Source of the DNA: Combretum micranthum
Taxonomy: Eukaryota > Streptophyta > Magnoliopsida > Myrtales > Combretaceae
DNA: 64,000 nt
Direction: 5' to 3'
Assembly: GCA_024138025.1 (NCBI GenBank)
Contig: JAMXBD010001195.1
Span: 248,001-312,000, forward strand
A program made the position numbers and the translations under genes. How positions within the stretch are numbered: the stretch's first letter is position 1; each line of letters opens with the position of its first letter. The notes under the pieces are model-generated. The model ran no database searches and was not told the origin of the DNA. It worked only from the letters and a program-made list of their open reading frames with translations. This document shows, in pieces, positions 23,511-36,950 of this stretch.

Positions 23511-26500
23511 ATGTCATCCGAAACCCTAAAGCCTAGAAAATGGCGATTCACATGGGAAGCTCAGTCCCACAACCCAATCCTCAAGCTCTTCTTCTTCAAT
23601 TCCTCAACAAACCCTAAAACCCAATGCCACAGTGTCCGGACCAAATTAAACCCCACACAAACCCTACTCGAGCTTACCTTCATAACCGAGACTGAACACG
23701 AAGTCTCACTAATTGCTCCGGTTCCTAGTGTTTTGATCGACGGAGAAGCTCCCCTGAGCTTCAAAACTCTAGATGATCACATCGAGGTCAGGATTGTGCT
23801 GCTTCTTCCTGTTGATCACCCAATTGTGTGGGGTTTCGATTCCGTGTTGAATTTGGAGAGAAATGGACAGGGTTGTTCGGAGTTCGAGGATGGAAAACCG
23901 CTTACGATGGACTCAGGTAAAGATTTTGATATCAGGATTGGATGATTGGTTGATCTAACTTTAGGTCTTGATTTTGTTTTGATGTAAAGCATTGGAAGTG
24001 CTTTGAATTATTATGGTCACGGGGTCAAGGTTTGTAACTTCTAGCAGAGTGTTATGCCCGTAATTGGACCAGCTATCTCGGAGCATGCAATGTTGTGGGG
24101 GTTAAAGTTGATAACTTTGTTAATTGATCATAATAATCATGGTTGAAGTTGATTAAGTTAAAGTGATATTATGATCTGTAATTTATAAATGGAATGGGGT
24201 AAAAGTGATTCTTTGTAATAATGCCCAATTGATTGTTAACCCATGACGAGTTTGTCAATTGGAGAAGTATAAGTGCATTCGTGAAAGGATCTACTTTGCT
24301 AAGGAAAAAAGTTATCAAAGTGATTGCGCCACGAGCTTGGCATCTCTGATGTGTGCTTTCACTTTCATGCCTCAACATCCCGATATCCTGAAGAGTATCT
24401 TGTTGGTATAGGTGTTTTGAAGTACACAGTAACTAGTTTAGCAATTATCTCAGCAAATGTAGACACCAATCTAAATTATTTAAATGTATGATTTGGCTTG
24501 ATGTGACATGAATGACATGTTTTTTCCTTGGTTTTGGGGATTGGGACATCCAATATTACTTGTCAACTAGAAGTCTGTATAATGTGGGGCAAAACCAAAG
24601 AAAGTGCTGGTTGGTTTCTGGTTTGACATAACATGCTTACTGTTGAGTGCTGTGGGCTGATACAAACACCATGAGACAAGGCTCTATCCTATTGTTTACA
24701 TATGGTCTTCATATTGTGTTGTCTGGTTGATTTAAAATTGCACCCTTACCTCAACGTCCATTGGGGAAAAAAAATCAATGATTGTGCATCTAAAATTCAT
24801 ATTTTTATTGTGACATCTCATGAAAAATCCATATGTTCAAATCCATAGAATTTGATAAGTAGTTTTTTCAGGTGTCATATCTGATTTCCTGCAGATATAG
24901 AGAGCCTATCTGGCAGTGGAAGTGTGGAGTTTTACTGTAAAAACTGCTCAGCTAAGCTGACCAGAAATCCTGTCAGGTTAGTTTGGGCCTCAAGTAAGAG
25001 GATATTACAAATAAATTATGTGATAAAACTTTCAATTTGATTTGTGTCAAGGTGATTAGAAGAAGATGACTTTGAATAGGTATCTGCTGTTTTAATACTA
25101 ATTATATAATGGCGTGGGTTACTGCATTAAGATCACAGTGGCCATGTGCTGATGCAGTAGTACATCTGAAAAGCTGATGGTAGGAAAACATCAGGTATTA
25201 GACATTTTCCCTTCACTGTAGCAACTGAGGTTTTTGCTGGCCGAAGAGAGAGAAGTTGCATTCTGAAAGCATCATTAATTATGGACTATAAGTGAATTGT
25301 TACTCTTAGAAAAATAAATGCACCTTCTGGTATCTGCGGTAGGCTATTGCAATTAGAGTAGATACCGTCAAACCTTTCAAGGCATGATGGCTATGCTGTA
25401 GTTTTTCAGTGACCTTGCTGACATCCATCCACAGTTTGGCATTCTTTAACATTGTAAAATTGTTATTATGATCTTCACGTATTAACATTATGTTCAAATC
25501 ATATCACCCTCTTCAGTATATTTCTTAGACACTAAGATGGTTGCATAATCTGAGATGTCATAATAATGCTTGTTAATTGTGCTTAAATGACTAGTTTTGG
25601 AGAACAAACTTTGAGTTTTCAGTGTCTTTAAAGCGACAATTGTTACTCTTTCTCCATATCTAGTCTCACTTTTCATATATGTAGCCAATTCACAGAGCTG
25701 CCATCGGTTGATTGGCAAGAAGCAGCTGACAACTGGTTTGGGGCTTGCTGTTGTTCATTTGGAGGTATAAGTGAGAAGCTGGTAAATAGGTACACAAGGT
25801 CCTACTTTTCTTCCCAAGGAGAGTGCCTATTGAATCCTTCAACTGTGATAATATGCAAGGATGATCTTTCAGGCTGTGACTTTCCAAATATGCCACTTTC
25901 CTCTGATGATGGTTCAAAGAGAACCACACCAGATTTTGGACTCAATAATTGCAAAGGCATGGGATCTGATTCTTTTAAAAAGAGGAGTGTTGACTTTACT
26001 GGAAAGCAGGAAGCTAAGCATCTTAATGGTCATAAATTTTCTGACAATCTTGAATCTACCATGAAAGAGCAAAAAGCTGACATTGATCATACATCAAGAT
26101 TTGTTCAGAATGAGGCTAAAGAAAATGGATGCTGCTTTCACATACCTCAGTCATTTGGTTATGATAATAAGAATCTTTTATGTGATTCATCCAAACATGA
26201 TTTCGAATCTGTGGACTGCAGAGATGGAAGTGAATTCACAGCAGATCAGAGATCAAATCTAAATACATTACTTGGAAATATTTTCATGGCTAGATCTTAC
26301 AATCTTTCAACAGCTATCGAGTGGACTGAATTTAGATGTCCTATGTGCTCAACACTCCTTGGAGGTTATCCTCATGCTGACAGCTGTGCTCCTGTTGATG
26401 GTGGAGTTAGACTGTTTAAATGTTATGTGAGCACTGGATTACCTGTTGGGGGTGCGGATGACTTGTTCAGGTATGCAAATAGCCAGTTTAAATTACCTCC

Positions 26501-28326
26501 AAAACCAGTTTTTAGTTATTCTTTCTTCCATTTGAGCAAGTTTCTCCTTTGTTTTTAGAGTGTATAATATGCTAATAGATGTCCATATATCTGATCCTTT
26601 CCTAGTGGAAAGCAATGTCAAAACTCACAAAGCTAACATGATTCAGTGGCTCAACAAAAGATTTTCCAGCAAAAATGCTTCATTCAAATGATTCAGTGCT
26701 CTATGTCTCACCAGTAGAAAGCCATTTATCTAGCCATCTATAAGTCCCATAGGTTGATGTTAACACCCAATTAACCAATAACGTAATAAACTATATGGTC
26801 TTAATGTGCTTTAGTGGAAGTACAGTCTAGCCAAAGTTTGGCATATGTATAATAATAATGGGTGTGGAGGTGGTGGCAGTAGACACTGGGTTGACAGCAG
26901 TATCGTTTGAATCAGTACTTTGGTATGAATTTTGAAATTACCATTGCCTTGCAAGCATTAAGTTAAAATGCATTAAGCAAAGATTGCTTTATAATTTCTT
27001 TGTGATGAAATGAGATCATTAAATGCGCTTCATTTTCTATTTTTCTTCATCCAAGCAGGGAGTATACATTGCATCGAATGTTTGCAAATCATATACTGGA
27101 AAATGCGAAGGATGAAATATCATATAGAACCATAATTAAGGACATGAAGACTAGACTACCATTGGTCCAAGTAGTTCTTTTGAATACAAATTCTTGGTAC
27201 TGTACTGGTTTCTGTCCAGGCATCGATGATTCTCAACAAGAAGCTTCCAGGACCTGTTTGCAACCTGCCATTAAGTTGCTTGTGTGTGACTGCAGGAACA
27301 GCAATGAATCTAAATGGAGGTAAGCTTGTTATCTGTATTCACTCACTCTCATATTTTCATATCATGTGATGATGGTAAATGGACTCAGATGTTATTTACT
27401 TCAAAAGGAAAAATGAACTGTCGTTGAGATACATGGGATCAGTATTTGCTTTGCAAGCATAGCATGGAAAATTCTTCCATTTATCTCTGCTTGCTAGCTT
27501 ATTAAGTATTACATCTGGTTTATTCATTGTTTAACTTCCTGTATGTCTATGAGGGTTTCCCTTGTTGAATTCCATTTTCTGCCTTTTATGCCATTTTCCT
27601 TCACCAATGTCTAGATTCTGTGTTGTCTTTGATAAAATGACTGAATCAAGCCAGAACCTCTAATATGAGATCAAGGTTTCCAATGATTTTGCTTTCATTA
27701 AAACAACTTATGAAGCCTTCCTTTCTAGATTATTATGCTGCTTCATATTGTCATAACTGTACTTAACTGGAACGGTGTTGGACCTGTGTCCCTGAACTCT
27801 TGATTTCTCTACCCCTTCTGAAAGTAGCCCTTAAGGTTTAAATCCTCAAAATTTAGCTAGTTTGGGAAGTTTTCTGGAGGTAAAATAAGAAACATGGAAG
27901 GGTTCTGCGGGTAATTGCACAAGCAAGAGTTGAGAAGGCCAAATAGCCACTTAGCCCTAGTTCTATGAGCGTAACACTTGCTATGGATACACAGTTAGGA
28001 CTATAGTGAGCCCTCTATAAGAAATTGCAATTTCATTTACCAAAAAACAAAAAAGTCACATTTTCCTTCTGCTCCCTGGACGTGCTAGCATCTGCCCATT
28101 TATCTCATATTCTTTCTTGCTAGATGTGGTAATTTATGAGACATTGCACTTTGTTGATGTCCGCAGAAGCATGGAAGAATGGGTAGTAAAGCACTCTGCC
28201 GATGAAGTCTTCATGCTGAGGCCTCAAATTGAAGGGTTGGTTGACCATCTGGTTTCAGCGAAAGATGCATTTCCACCTTCATTTACTTTTCTTCAAGGTT
28301 TTAATTTATCAATCTTGCCAAGGTGA
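23511..28326 (+). CDS. UBE3D-like HECT-like E2-binding ubiquitin ligase
   Basis: Five exons give 564 residues: 23511-23916, 24895-24976, 25685-26470, 27059-27319 and 28167-28326, all GT-AG with consistent phases. The product matches the HECT_2/UBE3D family (E2-binding HECT-like proteins), which binds ubiquitin-conjugating enzymes and acts in protein ubiquitination. Seen in order: an N-terminal 'KWRFTWEAQSHNPILKLFF' segment, a CKNCSAKL Cys pair in exon 2, 'PSVDWQEAADNWFGACCCSF' in exon 3, the 'RCPMCSTLLGG...DGGVRLFKCYVSTG' block late in exon 3, and a 'SMEEWVVKHSADEVFML...TFLQG' C-terminus. The start is the first ATG after the Gypsy 3' LTR. Exon 5 is set by an AG at 28165-28166, which preserves phase; an AG 45 bp upstream does not. 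Only 156 bp separate the ATG from the LTR, so the original promoter may be displaced. Confidence 0.88.
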
Positions 28327-31300
28327 AGATAATCTTCTGGAGCTTGTTATCTTTCACAAGGCCTGGGTCATTGAATGTACCTGCCTCAGTTTTTAGCTCT
28401 GCCAAGGGTGATGACCAGAAGGGATGAGTTCTCGCAAGATTGATTGCACTGTCATTTTAAATGGTAATTGATATAATGTTGAAAGTTACGATGGCTAAAT
28501 CTAAGCAACCAAACTTCTATTGTTTCCCATCTTTTATCCCTTCATTGTCTTATTTTATTCTGGGAAGGTACTGATTTAATTTGGTGGCTTTCGTTTCATT
28601 TAACTTGGCATGCATTCTGTAAATTACCAGATTTGTTTAGTTTAGTTTAGTTCCATAGACAGGAGATCTATATTACTCTTATTTTAGTTAGAGCTTGCAT
28701 GTAAGCAAGGATGGAGATGAAAGTGTTTGGTTGCTTATCACTTGTCTACCTGATAGTTGATTCCATTTTATTTTTACATATGAGCTTGGAATGACAATCT
28801 AGTTGGTTAGGGAAGTGATTTTGTGGACGTGTCATGGTTTTTGTTGGTATTAACGTTGTCCTCTCAGTCTAAGGTCTGAATCTCCTGTTGTAACAAGTTT
28901 GAAAAACCATAATTTGTACTTCCTATCCTTTTACATCTGCAAATTCTCATTTGCAAGGTAATTCTGATAGATTATCCAATTACGAGATAAATACCATTTT
29001 AATCCTCAATGTTTATTGACTTTTTTTTTCTCTCCTGCCCTCCATTGTCTGATTCGTCAATGTTCAAAGATTTTTCTGTTTTATCTTCCTTAACTCCATA
29101 GAAATATCCACGCAAAATTTGATACGTATTACGATAAATAATTCAATGAGATAATATATTTGAACATATGAAGTTACTTAGTATTATAAAAACTTATGAA
29201 AATAAGAAAATGAAAATTCCTTTGGTGGATTATAATCAACGATCCTAAGGCTAGAACTAGAAGCGTGAAGAGACCATCTCGAGAATTTCTCATTTGATTT
29301 GGCGGGTTTGATTATTCAACTTTTTAAATAATAAAAAAAATTTTTTTGGTTCGTTTTAGTTTGTTTTGGTTCAATTTAATTGGTTGTTTTCTATCTCCCT
29401 CTACTTGTCTTTCCCTAATATATGTTCTTCATACTAGTCCATGTGGGATCCTAATCAATAAGTAAAATGCTAGATGCACATGAACCACGTCCCTTTTAGT
29501 CAACAGCAGATGAATGTAGAATTTTACGGTTTATTTGGATTGTTTGATTTTTATTTGTATCGTATATGTATTTGATTTGTATTTGTAATTTATCTTTATT
29601 AGATCTGTATTAAATTTGCTTGGTCAAATTATGAGTAAAGTTATTAATTTTTCATTAGTATTCATTAGTATCTATTTCTTGATAAACATCCATTTGAAAG
29701 CAATAAAAATATAATATTACAATAATTAGAATATAATGAAACAAACAGACCTAACATAGGAAAATCATCAAGTGGTCTTTTTGCGGGAATAGTTCTTTAA
29801 AAACTTTTGTTGCAATTCTATCTTAGGAAGTAGCTCATATAAATATAAGTTTAAAATATTGTTTTAAAAGATATAGTTTCAATGGATTTAAGAATTGTGC
29901 GCAATCTTCTTTTCCCCCGTTTTTCCTAATTTGCATGATCTTACTCTCTCTCTCACAAGATATCAAAAGCCCTAACTCTCCCTTTCATTGCACCTATTCT
30001 TACTTTTCTCGTTCTATTTTGTTCTTAGGACGCATTCAATCACTATTTTTATAGTTTTTAGTGGAAATCTACAATCATAGACATCATAACAAGCCAGTTC
30101 TAAACTAGAAATTGAATAGACCTGCTATTGGTAGATTATGAAATGAAAACAAGCTCGAGGAAGACAAGTCTGAATCGACCAAACATTCATTGGTTCAGCG
30201 GGTCTAATTGGTTCTACCCTCCTAAACCACCTAACCTGATAATTTAAGAACCATTAGTTTAAGTTAAGAATTGGCTATAGAATTAGTTAAAGCAGGAGTT
30301 CCACTGTAAAAACAAAAAAAAAAAAGAAAATATTTGTAAATATGACATCAATATTTAAACAATAGCAAAGATTTATACTATTTTCTATTCACAACATTTA
30401 ATACATTGTTATTAATAATACAAGTAATAAATATACTTAAAACTGCCATTGAGTTTATAGACTTTTAATCAAGATGAACTCTTCTTTCTTAACAATATTA
30501 AACTTGTTTGTGTATTTGTGGGACTTTTTTTTATCTTAAATATTTTGTAGTTCTTCATTATTAATGTTATAACTAAAAGTGAAAGTGCTCGTGTATTTAA
30601 AAAAAAAAAAAAAAAAAAACTCAATAACTAACAAGTAGGCCTATGGCTTAAAGGGATCAGATGATGCATAGGGATCATCCATCAACACTGTATAACATTA
30701 TGTACCAACTAATATTATTTTGAGTATCAAGCATGAAAATATGAAAAGATATTTGGCCGATTAACACAGTAGGCTAATTCTATATCCAAATTTGTAATTA
30801 CATGCATTTTTTTTAGAAATTTATTGTGCATGGCACCTTTGATTTTTATGCTTGGATTTTTTCATTGTTTTTTTTTTTTACTCGTCCTAATAATCTAAGT
30901 TTGACCAATTAGGTGGCAATGCACGCTAAAATTAAAGTTGTCTTAAGCGTTGTAAATTTATTATGGATGCTATTTCTACCTAACCACAATCAATAAAAAA
31001 AAAAAAAAATTATGCCTAGACAATTAGTCCCTTATATCAATAATACCAGACAACTACTTATACTTTCCATTTAGGGCATATGGGTCTTAAAATTAACATC
31101 ATAAACTTCTTTATTTAAATTAATGAATATATAGTGCATAAGGTTAAATTAACTCTTTAGAAGTTCTCTGTTTGAAGATTTTAGCAACGAGTGATGAAGA
31201 AGAGAATGGTTGCAATCAAGATTGATGGAAAACATTCAAACAACCACATAGTCTATAAAGGATGAATGAACGATACTCTAGGATTTTAACACAAGTAACT

Positions 31301-32400
31301 ATTGGAAATGTTCTTCACATCAAGTGTTAGTGATTGGAATTTAAAGTAGGTATGGAATAACGAACAATTGACATAAGTAGAGAAGATACATCATATGTTG
31401 CATCACTATAACTATGTTGTTCATGAGTTAAAAAAAAAATATGGTTCATAACATGTGCTGATGGGGATAAAGGGGGTAAATGGAGACTTTGTACTTTTTT
31501 GAAAAAGTAAATTGAATGTTTTTATGTCATAAAATTAAGGTCTATACATGTGTTAGATTATTAATAAGATTAGCTATGCCTAAACTCTATTACTATGTTG
31601 GATTGTCTTACTATGGAAGCATGAATTCCTCAAACATTGAGACATTGGAACACCAAAGATCCCTTTGGAAGCAGTTGTTACAACCACTACACAGACAAAA
31701 GGACTATTAAGAAGCCAGAATTTGTTCTAGCAACAGAAAATTAAAAGTCGTAATAGCCATAACAAAGATAGCAAGTAGATCAATTAAAATAACAAAATTA
31801 ACTAGCAACAGCTGGATAACAAATAACATATAAAAAGAGTCGATAGGAAAAGAAGGAATTCATCCCTGAATCTGGAAACTCGGTCTTGAGTTTAGGAGTA
31901 ACTGGTGCTCGAAGACCAGTAAGCATTTCATTTCCATCTTGCAAACATAAACACACAAAAACCCTTAGTTAGAACATAATCATTAGTAGAGAGTTTACAA
32001 ACTTAAAACCTGATCAAACCCTAAGTCATTTCATGCAAAGATCATAGTTCAAGACTACGCATTAGAAAGAAGCAAACATATTCGAGTGCAAGATATTACC
32101 TTTATGAAGTTCTGGATCTAGAATTGCTATTCTTGTGAGATTGAATTCAAGATTCTTTCGAATCTAATGTTGAAGATTTACAAGAAAAGAAGACATCACC
32201 GTTTATATTCGTTTGATTTCCATGTTATGATCTGTTCTTGCATTGAAGTAGAAGTTGCATTGCATTGAAGTTGTATTGTTTCAAATCAGGGTTTGTGTCG
32301 TTTTGAAATTAGCTTTTTTTTTTTTTTTTTTTAGAAAGTATTGGATAGATCAATAGTCGTAAGTCATATGATCTTTATTTTTGTTTTTTAGTGTTGTAAA
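28327..32400. other. Intergenic, no complete gene
   Basis: AT-rich, with poly-A/T runs (30600, 30870, 31000). A copy of the dispersed AT-rich repeat lies at 29528-29757. Two short minus-strand exon-like stretches with splice-like borders (about 32100-32195 and 31860-31945) were seen but match no family I know. Nothing else recognised. Confidence 0.6.
29528..29757 (+). repeat. Dispersed AT-rich repeat, copy 2 (MITE-like)
   Basis: Starts 'ggtttatttggattgtttga' and ends near 'caaacagacctaacat', a weak inverted match between the ends. Shares ordered blocks with 13975-14175. Confidence 0.5.
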
Positions 32401-32412
32401 GTGGGCCAAATG

Positions 32413-33808
32413 TGTTAGTGATTGTGCCCTAGGCCAATTACTAGATATTGTCATACAAAGACATTTCTATTATATTGTTTAGATATTTACTTTATAATAG
32501 GATCCATGAATAATTTAATTATTCTAAATATCCCTAGATGCTCATTATTGTGGGAACAATAATGAATTAAATCTAGTATGAGGTTTAACTGATAATCATG
32601 GGATGTTTATTTATATGGAGATACAAATCAAACTCACAGGTACATATTGGAGAACTATGTATTAGATCGACCCGCTTTGAGGTCACTACATGGATTAGTG
32701 TCATAAGTGATTCTCAAAATAAAATGTCATCGTATCCTCAAACCTAGAATCATTATGGACTCCAACATAAGGAATATTATGTTTCAATGTAATTAAACGT
32801 TGTCTTTAATCGGATAATTATAAAGATTGAGATTGGGCATAATGTAAATCATGTAGATGAAGTTGAGTGATTAAGATGGGATTTGTCCTTCTCGTTGTGA
32901 GAGAGATATCTCTAGGCCCCTTGATGAGTGAGATTGAGAAATGCATGGCCGTGCTCAAATAAATTGATAGTGTGATCAATTTCATTTGTTTTTATCAGTT
33001 CACTTACAAATTGAGAAATGATAAGATTGAACGATATAAGGATGACACTATCCATGCTTATGTTCAGTCTAGATATCATGTGACAAAAGGATAGTGACAT
33101 AAGTTATGGATTAGATAAAAATCAGATCACCGATCTTTACTTAATTTGGGTAAACATAATGTCTTGCTAGAGGCCGCTTATGTTTTGTTGACTAAAATTG
33201 TTTTAGGTCAACTGCCAACATTAAGTGAACCTACAGGGTCACGTACAAAAGAACGAGCTAAAAAGATCACGAACTAAATTTAAAGACTTGTAGGAATAAT
33301 AATAATAATAATAAATTATTATATTGTTATGTGCAAGAATTATATTTTAAGAAATATTATCCCTAATTAGATTAAGGGGCACTAATGTCATTACTCATGT
33401 GAGAATGACATTACTATAAAAGGCACATTAAAGATCTCTTAAGGGTTAACGACTTGTCTGTCAACATCAGACTGGTAGAGAAAATCTGCAAACCCTAAAG
33501 AGTGAAGCATGAAGAGTCATGTGTAAAAATTCTCAATATCATCTAGAAAAATTCTAGATCGTGCTAGTATGTGAAAGGATCTTTTGAGGACGTGCACGTT
33601 CGTGTGGATACCATAGAGGGTATTGTGAATTCGCGGTACCTATAGATCCGATCTGCCAATTGATTTCAAGCTTTTAAAGGTATGAATTAAAACCTTTTTT
33701 CGTTTTAATCTAATCAATTCACATGGATACTGGTTTAGGGATTTCTTTTGAATTCCGTTGTGAAATATTTGATCTTTATAATTTTAAAACCCTATGGAAA
33801 CCCCAACA
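32413..33808 (+). repeat. Solo LTR, 1396 bp, TSD AAATG
   Basis: Starts TGTTAGTGATTG and ends ACCCCAACA, giving TGTT...AACA termini. AAATG flanks it exactly at 32408-32412 and 33809-33813. There is no gag or pol on either side and no second LTR, so it is a solo LTR left by recombination. The length and termini suit a Copia-type element, but the superfamily is inferred. The short open frame on the minus strand at 32912-33100 is noise. Confidence 0.85.
33296..33316. repeat. AAT trinucleotide repeat
   Basis: About six AAT units inside the solo LTR. Confidence 0.85.
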
Positions 33809-33813
33809 AAATG

Positions 33814-34479
33814 TATTTTAAGCCTATCTGTAGTTCAAATATATTGTTCAAATTAAGAGAATTTAACTAACAAAGCTAAGGTATTGGATAAGCATATAGC
33901 ACACAAACACATGGTATCTTTTAAGTCTATAAAACGGGTTATAATTAGAGTTGATGGCATGGACACGAGAGAGAGGCTTACTCAATTAGATACCAATCTT
34001 AATCGGATGCATGTGACTCTTCATTTTAATTTGGTAGATAAACGTTAGGTTAATACTTAAATCACACAACGAACTATGTATGAACAAATTAATATAGGCA
34101 CAGCATAAAACATAACCAGACACTCAATCCATGAGGACATTTAAGCAAAGTAGGAGATAATCATAGACTAAGTTTTATCCTCTTCTTCTCCTCTTCTCTC
34201 TCTCCTCCTTTTTTCTTTTTTTTTTTCTGGTTTTTTCTTTTAATGTCTTTCATGTAAATTGTACATAAGTTGTATTGCAACTAAACTAATGGACAATTAA
34301 TGAAACTTACTAGATGATTATTCTCCTTCTTAGATTTATTTATGTTAATTAATCTACATAGCAAGAATAATGAAACTTATTAAGTAGTAGTTGTTGTTAT
34401 TCGAATGGAGGAGTTTCAATGATTATTAGATTATGAAGAGGGCATGGAGAAAATGACACACAAAGACACACATAGAGAC

Positions 34480-34517
<38 letters not shown>

Positions 34518-36590
34518 GAACTTGTTGTCTTTATTTGTATATTGTTTGAACAAATGATGCAAATTGTGAGGGAAACAAGAATAGTTAGTGTTGTGTGATT
34601 ACTATAGGTCAAAATTGAATTTTTAAAACATGGTTTTAGCATTGGCTTGAAATTATGTCTTGATTTGATTGGGGGTGAAAATAAGAAAAATCTATTTGTA
34701 AGTACTTAAATTCGACCTATCAATGGACCGGTTGTGTCGAGTTTGGTTTCAAGCTTATTTAAGTAATATAACCGGATGGAGTTCAGGTTTTATGATGTTT
34801 AAATTCATCAACAAGCAAGAATAATTAGGTTTTAGTCAAATTTGAATGTTATGTGAGTTCAAAGTGAGTTTGGATATTACCAAGAAAAATAATATCTTAT
34901 AACAATAAAATATTTTTCCTCTTTTCTATAAGCAATAAACAACAAATAAATATAAATAATAAAATAATGATGAAGACCATGATTTAGCATAGAATTTGGA
35001 AAACCCCAATTAGGGAAAAAAACCACAAGATTACTGCACAAAAACTTCTACTATCAATAAATAATGAGATTATAATGTTTGCCTTCACTAGGCGTACTGG
35101 TGGATAATTAGACCTACACCAATGTGATGAATATCAATATAATCATAAAACTAATTAATTTGTGGAAACATGAAAATACTAATTTAATTTGGAGAACTGA
35201 GAAGGATTGACAAGGAACAGAAAATAATCACTTTGTAATATTATATACTACTGATTCAATGAAAAAAATTTCATTACAATCAAGATTCAATAAGCAATTC
35301 AATCGTAATTCCAAAATTGTTTCACTAGAACATATTTTCTTCTTATTTCATAAAATAATTTCCTTCTCCTCATAACTTTGCTTCAACACCATGTAGCATT
35401 AGAAATGATTAAAGTATTTCTATCTTCTAGTTTTCTTGTAAAGCAAGTCATGAGTCTTCACTTTCCTTTCTTTATGATGCATTTTTTCACCATAACTTGA
35501 TAATTTCATGTCACATTTCCTTTTTATATGATTTTTATATTAATTTGATGCGACCCCATATCAATTGGACCCAAAATACAATAGATATTAATATGATCCT
35601 ACTTAGGATGATTATCATTATTCATGTGATCGAACTAAAACAAACTTTATGGAGGTAAGGTCCAGCTCGAGCTTTTTTACTATCATTTTTTGTTTAAACA
35701 CAAAATTATATATCGATTGCGCTTGTGCTTGAATTGGGCTTATATAAAATTTATAGTCTAATTCAAACTAGTTTTGTATTATCTTCTGGTAAAACACATG
35801 TCTATAATATTAAAAAAAAAGAAATTATCTAAATATAAATTAAATAATTTTAATTACAAAATTAGCAACTCAAAATCATTTGTATAAATGCAATTTTTGA
35901 TTTAACACGATTATTGCACATACAAGTAGTGATTCAACGATATAGCAGTTTTTAAACCTTCATGCGATTTGTGTTTTGTTCATGAGTCGCTTGTATTACA
36001 TACGATTCATACTTGTACATGATACATGAGTTGCGTGCACAACATACAACTTATGTACAAAAACCAAAATCATGTCTTTATGTAAATATTTTGATAATTA
36101 TTTTTATGATATTTATATTTGGACAAATTAATAGTCACACAATTTTTTTATTATCTTGATTCAATTTGTTTATATCTTCTTGGTTGTATTTTATAGCCTT
36201 GTCTAGTTTATGTAAATCATGTCTTCAAGACGTGATAAAAGCTAATATTAAACCGTGTGTTAAATAGGCAACTAGTTTGGAATATATGTATGTATATATA
36301 TATATTATAAAGAACCTATCTTAACAATTATTTTTTTGGAGCTGCAATATTTTCACCCGTTCTCTCTTTTGAACACGTTTCTCCCGGCGCAACTTTTTCA
36401 TTTTTTCCATCTTCACGGTATTTTCCAACTGTAAATTCGTGTCGAAAAAAAAAAGAGAATCTAAGTAGGAAAAATAAATGAATGATATATACAATATGTA
36501 ATGTATAATTATATTAATAAATCATGAATAATAATTATTTAAAAAACTATCTAATATTTTTTCCACGCATTAAAATACGACGATTGATAG
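33814..36590. other. Intergenic, no gene recognised
   Basis: AT-rich, with an AT dinucleotide run at 34482-34516. No coding similarity. The last few hundred bases lead into the dehydrin promoter. Confidence 0.6.
34482..34516. repeat. AT dinucleotide microsatellite
   Basis: TA/AT alternation across about 35 bp. Confidence 0.9.
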
Positions 36591-36598
36591 TTACGCGA

Positions 36599-36608
36599 GG
36601 ACGTGTCC
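36599..36608. promoter_or_regulatory. ABRE-like element GGACGTGTCC
   Basis: Contains ACGTGTC, a classic abscisic-acid response core, about 350 bp upstream of the dehydrin start codon. Confidence 0.65.
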
Positions 36609-36751
36609 ATCCCTCTAACTACGTACATCGGGATAACAACTAAAACCCATTCCTATCCTTAATTTGAAGCTCAATCCGATCAAACACACGACACACCCTT
36701 CCATTGCCACGTTTTCTTAAAAAACAACAATTTGGCAACTTACTAGCCTTC

Positions 36752-36757
36752 CACGTG
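36752..36757. promoter_or_regulatory. G-box CACGTG (ABRE core)
   Basis: Palindromic CACGTG about 60 bp upstream of the TATA box and 195 bp upstream of the dehydrin ATG. With the ABRE at 36599 it makes the two-ABRE arrangement common in ABA-induced genes. Confidence 0.7.
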
Positions 36758-36816
36758 CATGTGAACATGGCCTTTCCATGCAGAGTCATTCCATGCACTT
36801 TCTCATTGCCAACATT

Positions 36817-36824
36817 TATATATA
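36817..36824 (+). promoter_or_regulatory. TATA box of dehydrin gene
   Basis: TATATATA followed by GCC, 127-134 bp upstream of the start codon, a plausible core promoter position. Confidence 0.7.
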
Positions 36825-36950
36825 GCCTCGTAATTGCCAAGAAGACATCATAAGATTTCGATCCAGCGTATTGTGTTCCTCGTTGAAATCATAAAATAGT
36901 TGTACCTTCTTTTGATAATATACCAACCTACAGAAGTTTGCTGAGTTAAA

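Noticed and set aside
28117..28166. Alternative start of UBE3D exon 5 at the AG at 28121-28122
   Set aside because: It breaks the reading phase from exon 4. The AG at 28165-28166 keeps phase and gives the family-like join before SMEEWV.
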